Notes: generated by a model from the sequence alone, not told the origin. A DNA stretch of 6,855 nt from DATJBC01 sp035515515 (GCA_035515515.1 DATJBC010000166.1:1-6855), one strand, 5' to 3'. Shown: positions 1 through 6,381, counted from the stretch's first letter. A program made the numbers and translations.

Positions 1-135
1 CGCCCTCCCGAACAGCAGGGGATGCAGGGCGCGCTGCGCCGCCTGCGGGCCAAGGTCGAGCTCCAACGCGACGCGCGGCGCCGCTCGTCCCGCCGGGGGC
101 GTGCCGGGGACGGCCCCCCGGGGGGCGGGGCGTGA
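1..135 (+). CDS. nuoI: C-terminal end of upstream gene, probably NuoI (complex I iron-sulfur subunit), partial
   Basis: Frame 1 is open from the window edge to a TGA at 133-135 and encodes the last 44 residues of a protein. The segment contains EQQGMQGALRRLRAKVEL, which looks helical, then an Arg-rich stretch and a Gly/Pro end (GDGPPGGGA). No iron-sulfur cysteine motif or other diagnostic domain lies in the visible part, so the name rests on position: in standard nuo operons nuoI comes directly before nuoJ, and this stop overlaps the nuoJ start. NuoI is the ferredoxin-like subunit with two 4Fe-4S clusters that passes electrons towards the quinone site. Frames 2 and 3 are also open here, but their Arg/Pro/Gly-rich translations look like shadows. 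The coding call is likely; the identity is only moderately sure. Confidence 0.5.
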   Translation, partial: RPPEQQGMQGALRRLRAKVELQRDARRRSSRRGRAGDGPPGGGA

Positions 136-782
136 TGCCCGGGGTCCTGGCCGCGGCCACCACCGTCGACTCGCTCACCTTCGCCGTGGCCGCCGCGGTC
201 ATCGTGGCGGGGGCCATCGGCGTGGTGGTGTCGCGCAACCCCGTGCACGCCGCGCTCATGCTGGTCATGACGCTGTTCGGGGTGGCCGTGCTCTTCGTCG
301 AGCAGCAGGCCAACTTCCTGGCCGCCGTGCAGGTCATCGTGTACGCCGGCGCCATCGTGGTGCTGTTCCTCTTCGTCATCATGTTCCTGGGCGTGGACCG
401 GCGCGAGAACCTGGCCGAGGAGCCCTTGAAGGGCCAGCGGCCCCTGGCCGTGGTGCTCGTCGTCCTGGGCCTGGCCGGCATCCTCGTCCTGGGCATCGGC
501 GCCCGCTGGGCGGTGGGCCAGAAGGCCGTGGCGGGGTCCTCGGCCCACCCGTCGGGGGGCGACGTGGCCGCCCTGGGCCGGTCGGTGTTCACCACCTACC
601 TGTGGGCCTTCGAGATCACCTCCGCCCTCCTCGTCATCGCCGTGGTGGGGGCGGTCGTGCTGGCCCGCCGCTCGGGGATCGTGGGGGGCGACGACGCCGA
701 GACCGCCGACAGCGACGGTCCGGGCGCAGAGCCCGTCCCCGGCGTCCCCGACGCCGACGACGCCCGGGAGCCGGCGCCGTGA
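135..782 (+). CDS. nuoJ: NADH-quinone oxidoreductase subunit J (NuoJ)
   Basis: NuoJ is a membrane subunit of complex I that sits between the quinone-binding NuoH side and NuoK. The 215-residue product shows five hydrophobic segments at about 13-33, 38-56, 61-86, 103-122 and 159-178. The third carries the family hallmark YAGAIVVLFLFVIM (70-83), the region that forms a pi-bulge in known structures and matters for coupling. After the last helix there is a 32-residue acidic, Pro-rich tail (184-215, for example DDAETADSDG) of no recognised function. The start chosen is ATG 135, whose A is the last base of the upstream TGA (TGATG). A GTG at 132 immediately before it would add one residue and cannot be excluded. 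A G-rich stretch at 121-130 may serve as ribosome binding site. The gene overlaps nuoK by 4 bases. Confidence 0.93.
   Translation: MPGVLAAATTVDSLTFAVAAAVIVAGAIGVVVSRNPVHAALMLVMTLFGVAVLFVEQQANFLAAVQVIVYAGAIVVLFLFVIMFLGVDRRENLAEEPLKGQRPLAVVLVVLGLAGILVLGIGARWAVGQKAVAGSSAHPSGGDVAALGRSVFTTYLWAFEITSALLVIAVVGAVVLARRSGIVGGDDAETADSDGPGAEPVPGVPDADDAREPAP
766..770 (+). promoter_or_regulatory. Ribosome binding site for nuoK, inside the end of nuoJ
   Basis: GGGAG lies 8 bases before the GTG at 779 and within the last codons of nuoJ. It supports the GTG start of nuoK, which has no ATG nearby in frame that would give the family's usual length. Ribosomes finishing nuoJ would cover this site, consistent with coupled translation. 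Confidence 0.5.
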
Positions 783-1084
783 GCCTGGGGGGCGGGTGGT
801 ACCTGGGGCTCGCGGCGGTGGTCTTCTCCATCGGCGCGCTGGGCCTGCTCGTCCGGCGCAACGTGCTCGTCATGTTCATGTGCGTCGAGCTCATGCTCAA
901 CGCCGCCAACCTCACCTTCGTGACGTTCGCCCGCATGCTGTCGGACATCGGGGGGCAGGCGCTCGTCTTCTTCACCCTGGTGGTGGCGGCGGCCGAGGTG
1001 GTGGTGGGGCTCGGCATCGTGGTCGCCATCTTCCGCCGGCGCCGCGACGCCACCGCCGACGACCTCCACATCATGCGGGGCTGA
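779..1084 (+). CDS. nuoK: NADH-quinone oxidoreductase subunit K (NuoK)
   Basis: NuoK is the small three-helix, ND4L-like membrane subunit of complex I and part of its proton path. The product is 101 residues, close to the usual length of about 100. Three hydrophobic helices lie at about 7-24, 29-50 and 60-85. Both functionally important buried glutamates are present: Glu37 in CVELMLNAANL (equivalent to E. coli Glu36) and Glu73 in AAAEVVVGLGIVVAIFR (equivalent to E. coli Glu72). The start is GTG 779, which overlaps the nuoJ stop as GTGA and has GGGAG upstream. The same frame stays open far upstream of GTG 779, but that stretch is an Arg/Gly-rich shadow of nuoJ. nuoL begins 6 bases after the stop. 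Confidence 0.95.
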   Translation: MSLGGGWYLGLAAVVFSIGALGLLVRRNVLVMFMCVELMLNAANLTFVTFARMLSDIGGQALVFFTLVVAAAEVVVGLGIVVAIFRRRRDATADDLHIMRG

Positions 1085-1090
1085 GCCGCC

Positions 1091-3016
1091 ATGCTGCACG
1101 CCGCCTACCTCATGCCCCTGTTGCCCTTCGCCGGCTTCGTCGTGCTGGCCGGCGCGGGGAGGCGTCTGGGCGACCCGTGGGCGGGCTGGCTGGGCACCGC
1201 CACGGTGGCCGGGTCGTTCGTGGTGGCCTGCGTCGTGTACGCCGGGCTCCTCGGCCGCGGCGCGCCGGCGCGCTCGTTCACCCAGAGCCTGTTCACCTGG
1301 ATCCCGGTGGGCGCCCTCCAGGTGAAGGTGGCCCTGCTGGTCGACCCCCTGTCCATGACCATGGCGCTCTTCGTGAGCGGCGTGAGCGCGCTGATCCACC
1401 TGTACTCGATCGGCTACATGAAGGGCGACCCCGACTACCCGAAGTTCTTCGTCTACTTGAACCTCTTCGTGGCGTCGATGCTGGTCCTCGTCCTGTCGGA
1501 CAACCTCCTGTTCACCTTCGTGGGCTGGGAGGGCGTGGGCGTCTGCTCGTACTGGCTGGTGGCCTTCTGGTTCGGCCGCGACAGCGCCGCCAGCGCGGGC
1601 AAGAAGGCCTTCCTCTACAACCGCCTCGCCGACGTCGGGTTCCTGGTGGCGGTGTTCCTGGTGTTCTCCAAGACCGGCACGTTGAACTACGGCGGGATCT
1701 TCGCCGGGGTGTCGCACCTCGGCGGGGGCGCCGACACGGCCGCGTGCGTCTTGCTGTTCGTGGCCGCCGTGGGGAAGTCGGCCCAGCTGCCCCTGTTCCC
1801 GTGGCTGGCCGACGCCATGGAGGGCCCCACGCCGGTGTCGGCCCTCATCCACGCGGCCACCATGGTCACGGCCGGCGTCTACCTGATGTGCCGGATCAGC
1901 CCGCTGCTGGCGTTGTCCCACGACGCCCAGCTGGTGGTGGCCTCGGTGGGGGCGGCCACCGCCTTCGTGGCCGCCACCATCGGCTGCGCCCAGTCCGACA
2001 TCAAGAAGGTGCTGGCGTACTCGACGGTCTCCCAGCTGGGCTACATGTTCCTGGCCGTGGGGACGGGCGCCTACGAGGCCGCCATCTTCCTCATGGTGGC
2101 CCACGCCTTCTTCAAGGCGCTGCTGTTCCTGGGGGCGGGGTCGGTCATCCACGGGCTGCACGACGAGCAGGACCTCAAGCGCATGGGCAACCTGCGCCGC
2201 TACATGCAGCTCACCTTCGTCACCTTCGGCATCGGCACCCTGGCCATCGCCGGCATCCCCCCCCTGTCGGGGTTCTTCGCCAAGGGCGACGTGCTCGACA
2301 ACGCCTTCGCCCGCTACCCGGCGTTGTGGGCCATCGGGCTGGCCACCGCGGCCCTCACCGCCTACTACATGACCCGGCTGCTGTCGCTGGCCTTCTACGG
2401 CGACGACCGCTGGCGGGCCCGACCCGGCGACGACGCCGCGCCGCACGGCGCCGCCCGCGGGCACGGCGCGGGGGGGACCGACCCCCACGAGGGCCCGTGG
2501 GTGATGGCGCTGCCCTTGGTGGTGCTGGCCGTGCTGGCCGCGGCGGGCGGGGTGCTGCACCTGCCGTGGCACCCGCACTGGAACCCCCTCGGGTGGCTGG
2601 ACCCCGTGTTCGGCACCGCCCAGTACGCCGCCCACCAGTCGACGGGGACCCTGTGGGCGCTGGGGGTGGTGGACGCCGCGGTGGCGGTGGTGGGCCTGGG
2701 TGTGGCCTTCGCCCTGTGGTCGCGCCGCGCCAGCCGGCCCGCCCTCGAGCCGGCCGCCCTGCAGCGGGCGTGGTACCTCGACGACGTCTACGACGCCGTC
2801 ATCGGCCGGCCCGCCCAGCGCCTGGCGCGCTTCTCGGCCACCGTCGTGGACGCCAAGGTGATCGACGGCGCCGTGCACGGCGTGGCCGGCCTCACCCGCC
2901 TGGTGGGGCGGGGCCTGCGCCGCGTGCAGACGGGGTACGTCCGCCAGTACGCCCTGGGCGTGGTGCTGGGCATCGTGGCCCTGCTGGCGTGGATGGCCTC
3001 GAGGGCGGTGTCGTGA
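1091..3016 (+). CDS. nuoL: NADH-quinone oxidoreductase subunit L (NuoL), distal antiporter-like subunit
   Basis: NuoL (ND5) is the distal proton-pumping subunit of the membrane arm. The 641-residue product (E. coli NuoL has 613) has about 15 helices up to residue 543, a long amphipathic lateral helix region at about 556-612 (WYLDDVYDAVIGRPAQRLAR, then VIDGAVHGV) and a final anchor helix at about 617-637. Key residues are Glu147 (FVGWEGVGVCSYW), Asp181, Lys229 (AVGKSAQLPLFPWLADAMEG), His254 (ALIHAATMVTAG), Asp303 (SDIKKVLAYSTVSQLGYM), His338 (AHAFFKALLF) and Lys398 in TM12. Right after Lys398 the usual Asp is Gly (FFAKGDVL). The loop at 438-468 between helices 13 and 14 is enlarged and rich in Gly, Ala, Asp and His. 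The start is ATG 1091, with a G-rich stretch at 1075-1080 about 10 bases before it. It is the only gene here preceded by a gap, of 6 bases. It overlaps nuoM by 4 bases. Confidence 0.97.
   Translation: MLHAAYLMPLLPFAGFVVLAGAGRRLGDPWAGWLGTATVAGSFVVACVVYAGLLGRGAPARSFTQSLFTWIPVGALQVKVALLVDPLSMTMALFVSGVSALIHLYSIGYMKGDPDYPKFFVYLNLFVASMLVLVLSDNLLFTFVGWEGVGVCSYWLVAFWFGRDSAASAGKKAFLYNRLADVGFLVAVFLVFSKTGTLNYGGIFAGVSHLGGGADTAACVLLFVAAVGKSAQLPLFPWLADAMEGPTPVSALIHAATMVTAGVYLMCRISPLLALSHDAQLVVASVGAATAFVAATIGCAQSDIKKVLAYSTVSQLGYMFLAVGTGAYEAAIFLMVAHAFFKALLFLGAGSVIHGLHDEQDLKRMGNLRRYMQLTFVTFGIGTLAIAGIPPLSGFFAKGDVLDNAFARYPALWAIGLATAALTAYYMTRLLSLAFYGDDRWRARPGDDAAPHGAARGHGAGGTDPHEGPWVMALPLVVLAVLAAAGGVLHLPWHPHWNPLGWLDPVFGTAQYAAHQSTGTLWALGVVDAAVAVVGLGVAFALWSRRASRPALEPAALQRAWYLDDVYDAVIGRPAQRLARFSATVVDAKVIDGAVHGVAGLTRLVGRGLRRVQTGYVRQYALGVVLGIVALLAWMASRAVS
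3001..3008 (+). promoter_or_regulatory. Ribosome binding site for nuoM, inside the end of nuoL
   Basis: GAGGGCGG starts 12 bases before the GTG at 3013 and lies within the last codons of nuoL. It picks that GTG as the start of nuoM; the reading frame stays open for more than 2 kb further upstream, but only as a shadow of nuoL. Confidence 0.45.
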
Positions 3017-4623
3017 CGCACGACAACGCCTTCCCGTTCCTGACGGTGCTCGTGCTGTTGCCGGCGGGGGCCTCCGTGGTCAGCGCGCTCGTGCCCGGCG
3101 CCCTGGGCGAGACGCGCCAGCGCCGCCTCGTCTACGGGGTGGGCCTGGGCGCCACGCTGGCCACCTTGGCCCTGGCGGTCACGGTGGCCGTGCGCTACCG
3201 GGCGGGCGACGGGGGGTTCCGCCTGGTGAGCCAGCACGTGTGGGCGCCGTCGCTGGGCATCTCGTGGCACCTGGGGGTGGACGGCATCTCCGTCTTCCTC
3301 GTGCTCATGACGACGCTCTTGTTCCCGCTGGCGCTCGTGGCCGGCTCGGTGCGCCACAGCCCCCGGTCCTTCGTGGCGTGGCTGCTGCTGCTCGAGGCCG
3401 GCTGCCTGGGCAGCTTCGTGGCCCTCGACCTCATCCTGTTCTTCTTGTTCTTCGAGCTGACGCTGGTGCCGGTGTACTTCGTCATCGCCGGCTGGGGCTT
3501 CGCCGCCCGCGCCTACGCGGCCATCAAGTTCTTCGTCTACACCTTCCTCGGCTCGGCCTTCCTGCTGGTGGGCATCGTGGCCCTCGCCTTCATCCACCAG
3601 CGCCAGACCGGGCACCTCACCTTCGACCTGCTGGCGCTGAGCACGACGCACCTGGGCCTGGCGTCGCAGGTGCTGTTGTTCTGTGCCTTCACCGCCGCCT
3701 TCGCCGTCAAGGCGCCGGTGTTCCCCTTCCACACCTGGTCGCCCGACGCCTACGCCGAGGCGCCCACCGGCGGCGCCGTGATCCTGGCCGCGGTCATGGC
3801 CAAGCTGGGCACCTACGGCCTGATCCGCTTCGACCTCTCGCTGTTCCCCCGGGCGGTGGTGGACCTGGCGCCGCTCTTGCTCACCCTGGGCGTGATCGGG
3901 ATCCTCTACGGGGCCGTGGTGGCGTGCGCCACCCGCGACCTGAAGCGACTGGTGGCGTACTCGTCGCTGGCCCACCTCGGCTTCGTGGTCCTGGGCACCT
4001 TCGCGCTGACCACCCAGGGGGTCACGGGCGGCGTGCTGCAGATGGTGAACCACGGGCTCGTCATCGCCGTGCTGTTCATCGTCATCGGCTGGATCTACGA
4101 GCGGCGCCGCACGTGGCAGACCACCGAGCTGCGCGGCCTGCAGCGCCCCGCCCCCCTGCTGGCGGCGGTGTTCACCGTGGCCATGATGGCCGCCGTGGGG
4201 CTGCCCGGCCTGAACGGCTTCGTGGGCGAGTTCCTGGTGCTCCTGGGCACCTTCCTGTCGCACCGGTGGTGGGCGGTGGTGGCCACGGCCGGGGTGGTGC
4301 TCGCCGCCGTCTACCTGCTGTGGGCCTACCAGCAGGCCTTCCACCACGAGCCCGACCCCGAGACGGCCAAGGTGCGCGACCTGTCGTGGCGTGAGCTCGC
4401 CGTGGTGGCGCCGCTCATCGGCCTCATCGTGTTCCTGGGCGTGTACCCCAAGCCCGTGCTGGACCGCATCACCCCGTCGGTGGACCGCATCGTGGGCCAC
4501 GTCGACGCCGTCACGGGCAAGACCCCGCCCCCCTACGGGGGCGCCACGGTCTCGTACCAGCCCGTGGGCGGGGCGCGTGCGGGCGCCCGCGCCGGTGCGC
4601 CGGGGCCGGGGGGAAGGCCGTGA
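3013..4623 (+). CDS. nuoM: NADH-quinone oxidoreductase subunit M (NuoM), middle antiporter-like subunit
   Basis: NuoM (ND4) is the middle proton-pumping subunit of the complex I membrane arm. From GTG 3013 the product is 536 residues; E. coli NuoM is about 509, and most of the extra length is a C-terminal tail. Visible functional residues are Glu148 in TM5 (FFFELTLVPVYFVIAGWG with one more Leu between the first Phe residues), Lys233 in the broken TM7 (FAVKAPVFPFHTWSPDAY), Lys264 in TM8 (VMAKLGTYGLIRF), His321 (YSSLAHLGFVVLG), His347 (MVNHGLVIAVLF) and Glu406 in TM12 (LNGFVGEFLVLLG). Glu at TM12, where NuoL and NuoN have Lys, is the NuoM signature. The common PDAH motif reads PDAY here (Tyr247). 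Residues 501-536 form a Gly/Ala/Pro/Arg tail with the repeat ARAGARAGA. The start overlaps the nuoL stop as GTGA, and the end overlaps nuoN in the same way. Confidence 0.96.
   Translation: MTHDNAFPFLTVLVLLPAGASVVSALVPGALGETRQRRLVYGVGLGATLATLALAVTVAVRYRAGDGGFRLVSQHVWAPSLGISWHLGVDGISVFLVLMTTLLFPLALVAGSVRHSPRSFVAWLLLLEAGCLGSFVALDLILFFLFFELTLVPVYFVIAGWGFAARAYAAIKFFVYTFLGSAFLLVGIVALAFIHQRQTGHLTFDLLALSTTHLGLASQVLLFCAFTAAFAVKAPVFPFHTWSPDAYAEAPTGGAVILAAVMAKLGTYGLIRFDLSLFPRAVVDLAPLLLTLGVIGILYGAVVACATRDLKRLVAYSSLAHLGFVVLGTFALTTQGVTGGVLQMVNHGLVIAVLFIVIGWIYERRRTWQTTELRGLQRPAPLLAAVFTVAMMAAVGLPGLNGFVGEFLVLLGTFLSHRWWAVVATAGVVLAAVYLLWAYQQAFHHEPDPETAKVRDLSWRELAVVAPLIGLIVFLGVYPKPVLDRITPSVDRIVGHVDAVTGKTPPPYGGATVSYQPVGGARAGARAGAPGPGGRP
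4608..4617 (+). promoter_or_regulatory. Purine-rich ribosome binding site for nuoN, inside the end of nuoM
   Basis: GGGGGGAAGG ends 2 bases before the GTG at 4620 and encodes the last residues of nuoM. The whole tract is purine, an unusually strong run for this operon. The usable core (GGGGGGAA) sits at a workable distance. Short GGCC arms at 4604-4607 and 4616-4619 could pair around it and partly hide it when no ribosome is translating nuoM; this is weak, since such arms are common in such GC-rich DNA. Confidence 0.4.
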
Positions 4624-6254
4624 CGGCGCCCGTGGGGCTGCTCGCCCTGGCGGCGCCCAAGATCGCCTACCTCGGCATCCTCCCCGTCCTCGTCATGCTG
4701 GGCGGGGCGCTGGCCACCCTCGGGGTCTCCGCGGTGCAGCGCCGGCCCATGCAGCCCACGGCGGTCACCACCATGACGGTGCTGACCGGCCTGGGGTCGC
4801 TGTCGCTGGCGCTCGTGCAGTGGTTCGACGTCGCCCACCACGGCGGGCGCGTGACCATCGACTCCGCCGTGGTGGAGGACGGCTTCAGCGCCCTGGTGGC
4901 CGTGCTCGTGTCGTGCGCCGCGGTGCTGGCCGCCCTGGTGGGCGACGGCTGGATGCGGCGCGAGGGCGCGCGGGGACCGGAGTTCCAGGTGCTCATGCTG
5001 GTCTCGGGGGCGGGCGCCATGGTCATGGCGTCGGCCAACGACCTCATCGTGGTGTTCCTGGGACTGGAGATCCTCTCCATCGCCCTCTACGTGCTGGCCG
5101 CCATGAACGCCCGGCGGGCCGAGTCGGGCGAGGCGGCGCTCAAGTACTTCGTGCTGGGCTCGTTCTCCTCGGCGGTGTTCCTCTACGGGGTGGCCCTCGT
5201 CTACGGGGCCACCGGCACCACCAACCTGCCGCAGATCGCCGACTTCCTGGCCAAGAACGTCATGCTGCACAACGGCCTGCTCCTGGGGGGCATGGCGCTT
5301 CTGCTCGTGGGCTTCGGCTTCAAGGTGGCGGCCGTGCCCTTCCACCTGTGGACCCCCGACGTCTACCAGGGCGCCCCCAGCCCCGTCACGGGGTTCATGG
5401 CGGCGGTGGCCAAGGCGGGCGGGTTCGCCGCCCTGCTGCGGGTGTTCATCTCGTCCTTCGGCGTCGAGCGCACCGACTGGCAGCCGGCGGTGTGGGTGCT
5501 GGCCGCCCTCACCCTGGTGCTCGGGGCGGTGGTGGCCCTGGCCCAGCGCGACATCAAGCGCATGCTGGCCTACTCGTCGATCAACCACGCCGGCTTCGTG
5601 CTGCTCGGCCTCCAGGCCGCCACCACCCGGGGCGCCGAGAACGGGGTGGAGGCCGCCCTCTACTACCTGTTCGTGTACACCTTCATGGTGATCGGCAGCT
5701 TCGCCGTGATCACCGTGGTGGGCGGGCCCGGTGACACCCGCCACGGCCTGGAGCGCTACCGGGGCCTGGCCGCCGGGCGCCCGCTGTTGGCGGGGTCGCT
5801 CGCCGTGCTGCTCATGGCCCAGGCCGGCATCCCCTTCACGACCGGGTTCCTGGCCAAGCTGGAGGTGATCTCGGCGTCGGTGGGGGGCCGCTCGACCCCC
5901 CTGGCCGTCATCGCCATGGTGTCGGCCGCCATCGCCGCCTTCTTCTACCTGCGGGTGATCCTCCTCATGTACGCGCCGGGCGCGGCGGCGGCGTCGTCGG
6001 GCGCGGGCTCCCCCGCGGGCGCTGACCGCGGTCCCGGCCCCGTGCCCGCCGCCACCCCCGCTCCAGCCACCGCCACGGCCGCCGCCACCGCCACGGCGCT
6101 CGCCGAGCACACCGGGGCCGGCGAGCCCGGCGCCCCGGTGGCCCCCGCCGTGGCGGTCGCCATCGCCGTGTGCGTGGCCGTCACCGTGCTCTTCGGGGTG
6201 TGGCCCGCCCCCGTCGTGGACTTCGCCCACAAGGCCACCCTGCTGCTCGGCTAG
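4620..6254 (+). CDS. nuoN: NADH-quinone oxidoreductase subunit N (NuoN), proximal antiporter-like subunit
   Basis: NuoN (ND2) is the antiporter-like subunit closest to NuoK and the quinone site. The 544-residue product is longer than E. coli NuoN (about 485). Key residues are Glu150 in TM5 (FLGLEILSIALYVLAAMN), Lys235 in TM7 (GFGFKVAAVPFHLWTPDVY), Lys265 in TM8 (AAVAKAGGFAALLR), His323 (YSSINHAGFVLLG) and Lys413 in TM12 (FTTGFLAKLEVISAS). The PDVYQGAPSPVTGF motif (246-259) is the clearest NuoN signature. Much of the extra length is a low-complexity Ala/Pro/Thr/Gly loop at 453-509 between the last two helices. The final helix (about 510-529) ends in GVWPAPVVDFA, as is typical. The start is GTG 4620, overlapping the nuoM stop as GTGA. 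Gene order and the 127-base gap after the TAG make this the last nuo gene. Confidence 0.96.
   Translation: MTAPVGLLALAAPKIAYLGILPVLVMLGGALATLGVSAVQRRPMQPTAVTTMTVLTGLGSLSLALVQWFDVAHHGGRVTIDSAVVEDGFSALVAVLVSCAAVLAALVGDGWMRREGARGPEFQVLMLVSGAGAMVMASANDLIVVFLGLEILSIALYVLAAMNARRAESGEAALKYFVLGSFSSAVFLYGVALVYGATGTTNLPQIADFLAKNVMLHNGLLLGGMALLLVGFGFKVAAVPFHLWTPDVYQGAPSPVTGFMAAVAKAGGFAALLRVFISSFGVERTDWQPAVWVLAALTLVLGAVVALAQRDIKRMLAYSSINHAGFVLLGLQAATTRGAENGVEAALYYLFVYTFMVIGSFAVITVVGGPGDTRHGLERYRGLAAGRPLLAGSLAVLLMAQAGIPFTTGFLAKLEVISASVGGRSTPLAVIAMVSAAIAAFFYLRVILLMYAPGAAAASSGAGSPAGADRGPGPVPAATPAPATATAAATATALAEHTGAGEPGAPVAPAVAVAIAVCVAVTVLFGVWPAPVVDFAHKATLLLG
6066..6097 (+). repeat. Short tandem repeat (18-base period) in the nuoN loop
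   Basis: The 14-base unit GCCACCGCCACGGC occurs exactly at 6066-6079 and again at 6084-6097, a period of 18 bases or six codons. It encodes ATATAA followed by ATATAL in the low-complexity loop of NuoN. The in-frame period means copy-number change would lengthen or shorten the loop without breaking the gene. Confidence 0.7.
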
Positions 6255-6281
6255 CCCCGGGCGCCCGTGCCCCCGCGGGGC
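6254..6281 (+). terminator. Possible end-of-operon hairpin after nuoN
   Basis: GCCCCG at 6254-6259 can pair with CGGGGC at 6276-6281 (6 base pairs, 16-base loop). Two perfect palindromes, CGGGCGCCCG (6258-6267) and CCCCGCGGGG (6271-6280), offer competing folds. No T-run follows, so a classic intrinsic terminator is not shown. Such dyads are frequent by chance at this GC content; position right after the last nuo stop is the main support. Confidence 0.25.
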
Positions 6282-6284
6282 CGA

Positions 6285-6356
6285 TCACAACGTTGGCCGG
6301 GCGGCCCCGGGGGGTGCTCAAGGAGCCTGTGGGGGGCGCCGATTGAATTGTTGTGA
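6285..6356 (+). promoter_or_regulatory. Candidate control region with spaced inverted repeat before the EAL gene
   Basis: The gap between nuoN and the EAL gene contains TCACAAC at 6285-6291 and its exact reverse complement GTTGTGA at 6350-6356, with centres 65 bases apart. The first arm overlaps the perfect palindrome CAACGTTG (6288-6295). The second lies in the only A/T-rich patch of the gap (about 6341-6363), where TTGAAT at 6343-6348 resembles a -35 element, but I see no convincing -10 hexamer at the right distance. A promoter for the EAL gene is expected here; its exact place cannot be read from the sequence. Confidence 0.25.
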
Positions 6357-6381
6357 AGGGAACCAGCCTTCGGGGCCGGCC

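Noticed and set aside
101..778. Possible N-terminal extension of nuoK
   Set aside because: The frame is open but its translation is an Arg/Gly/His-rich shadow of nuoJ. NuoK is complete at about 100 residues from GTG 779.
596..2878. Long minus-strand open frame of 760 codons over nuoJ-nuoL
   Set aside because: It is a shadow of GC-rich plus-strand genes. The translation is His/Gly/Gln/Arg/Glu-rich with no domain or membrane pattern, while the plus strand encodes clear complex I subunits.
796..3012. Possible N-terminal extension of nuoM across nuoK and nuoL
   Set aside because: The nuoM frame happens to stay open upstream, but the translation is Arg/Gly/Pro-rich noise. NuoM homology begins at the GTG at 3013, which has its own ribosome binding site.
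2788..4500. Long minus-strand open frame of 570 codons over nuoL-nuoM
   Set aside because: Same compositional artefact: few stops arise opposite GC-rich coding DNA, and the translation is a His/Gln/Glu/Gly-rich repeat-like string.
4533..6230. Long minus-strand open frame of 565 codons over nuoN
   Set aside because: Antisense shadow of nuoN; His/Gly/Glu-rich and without recognisable motifs.
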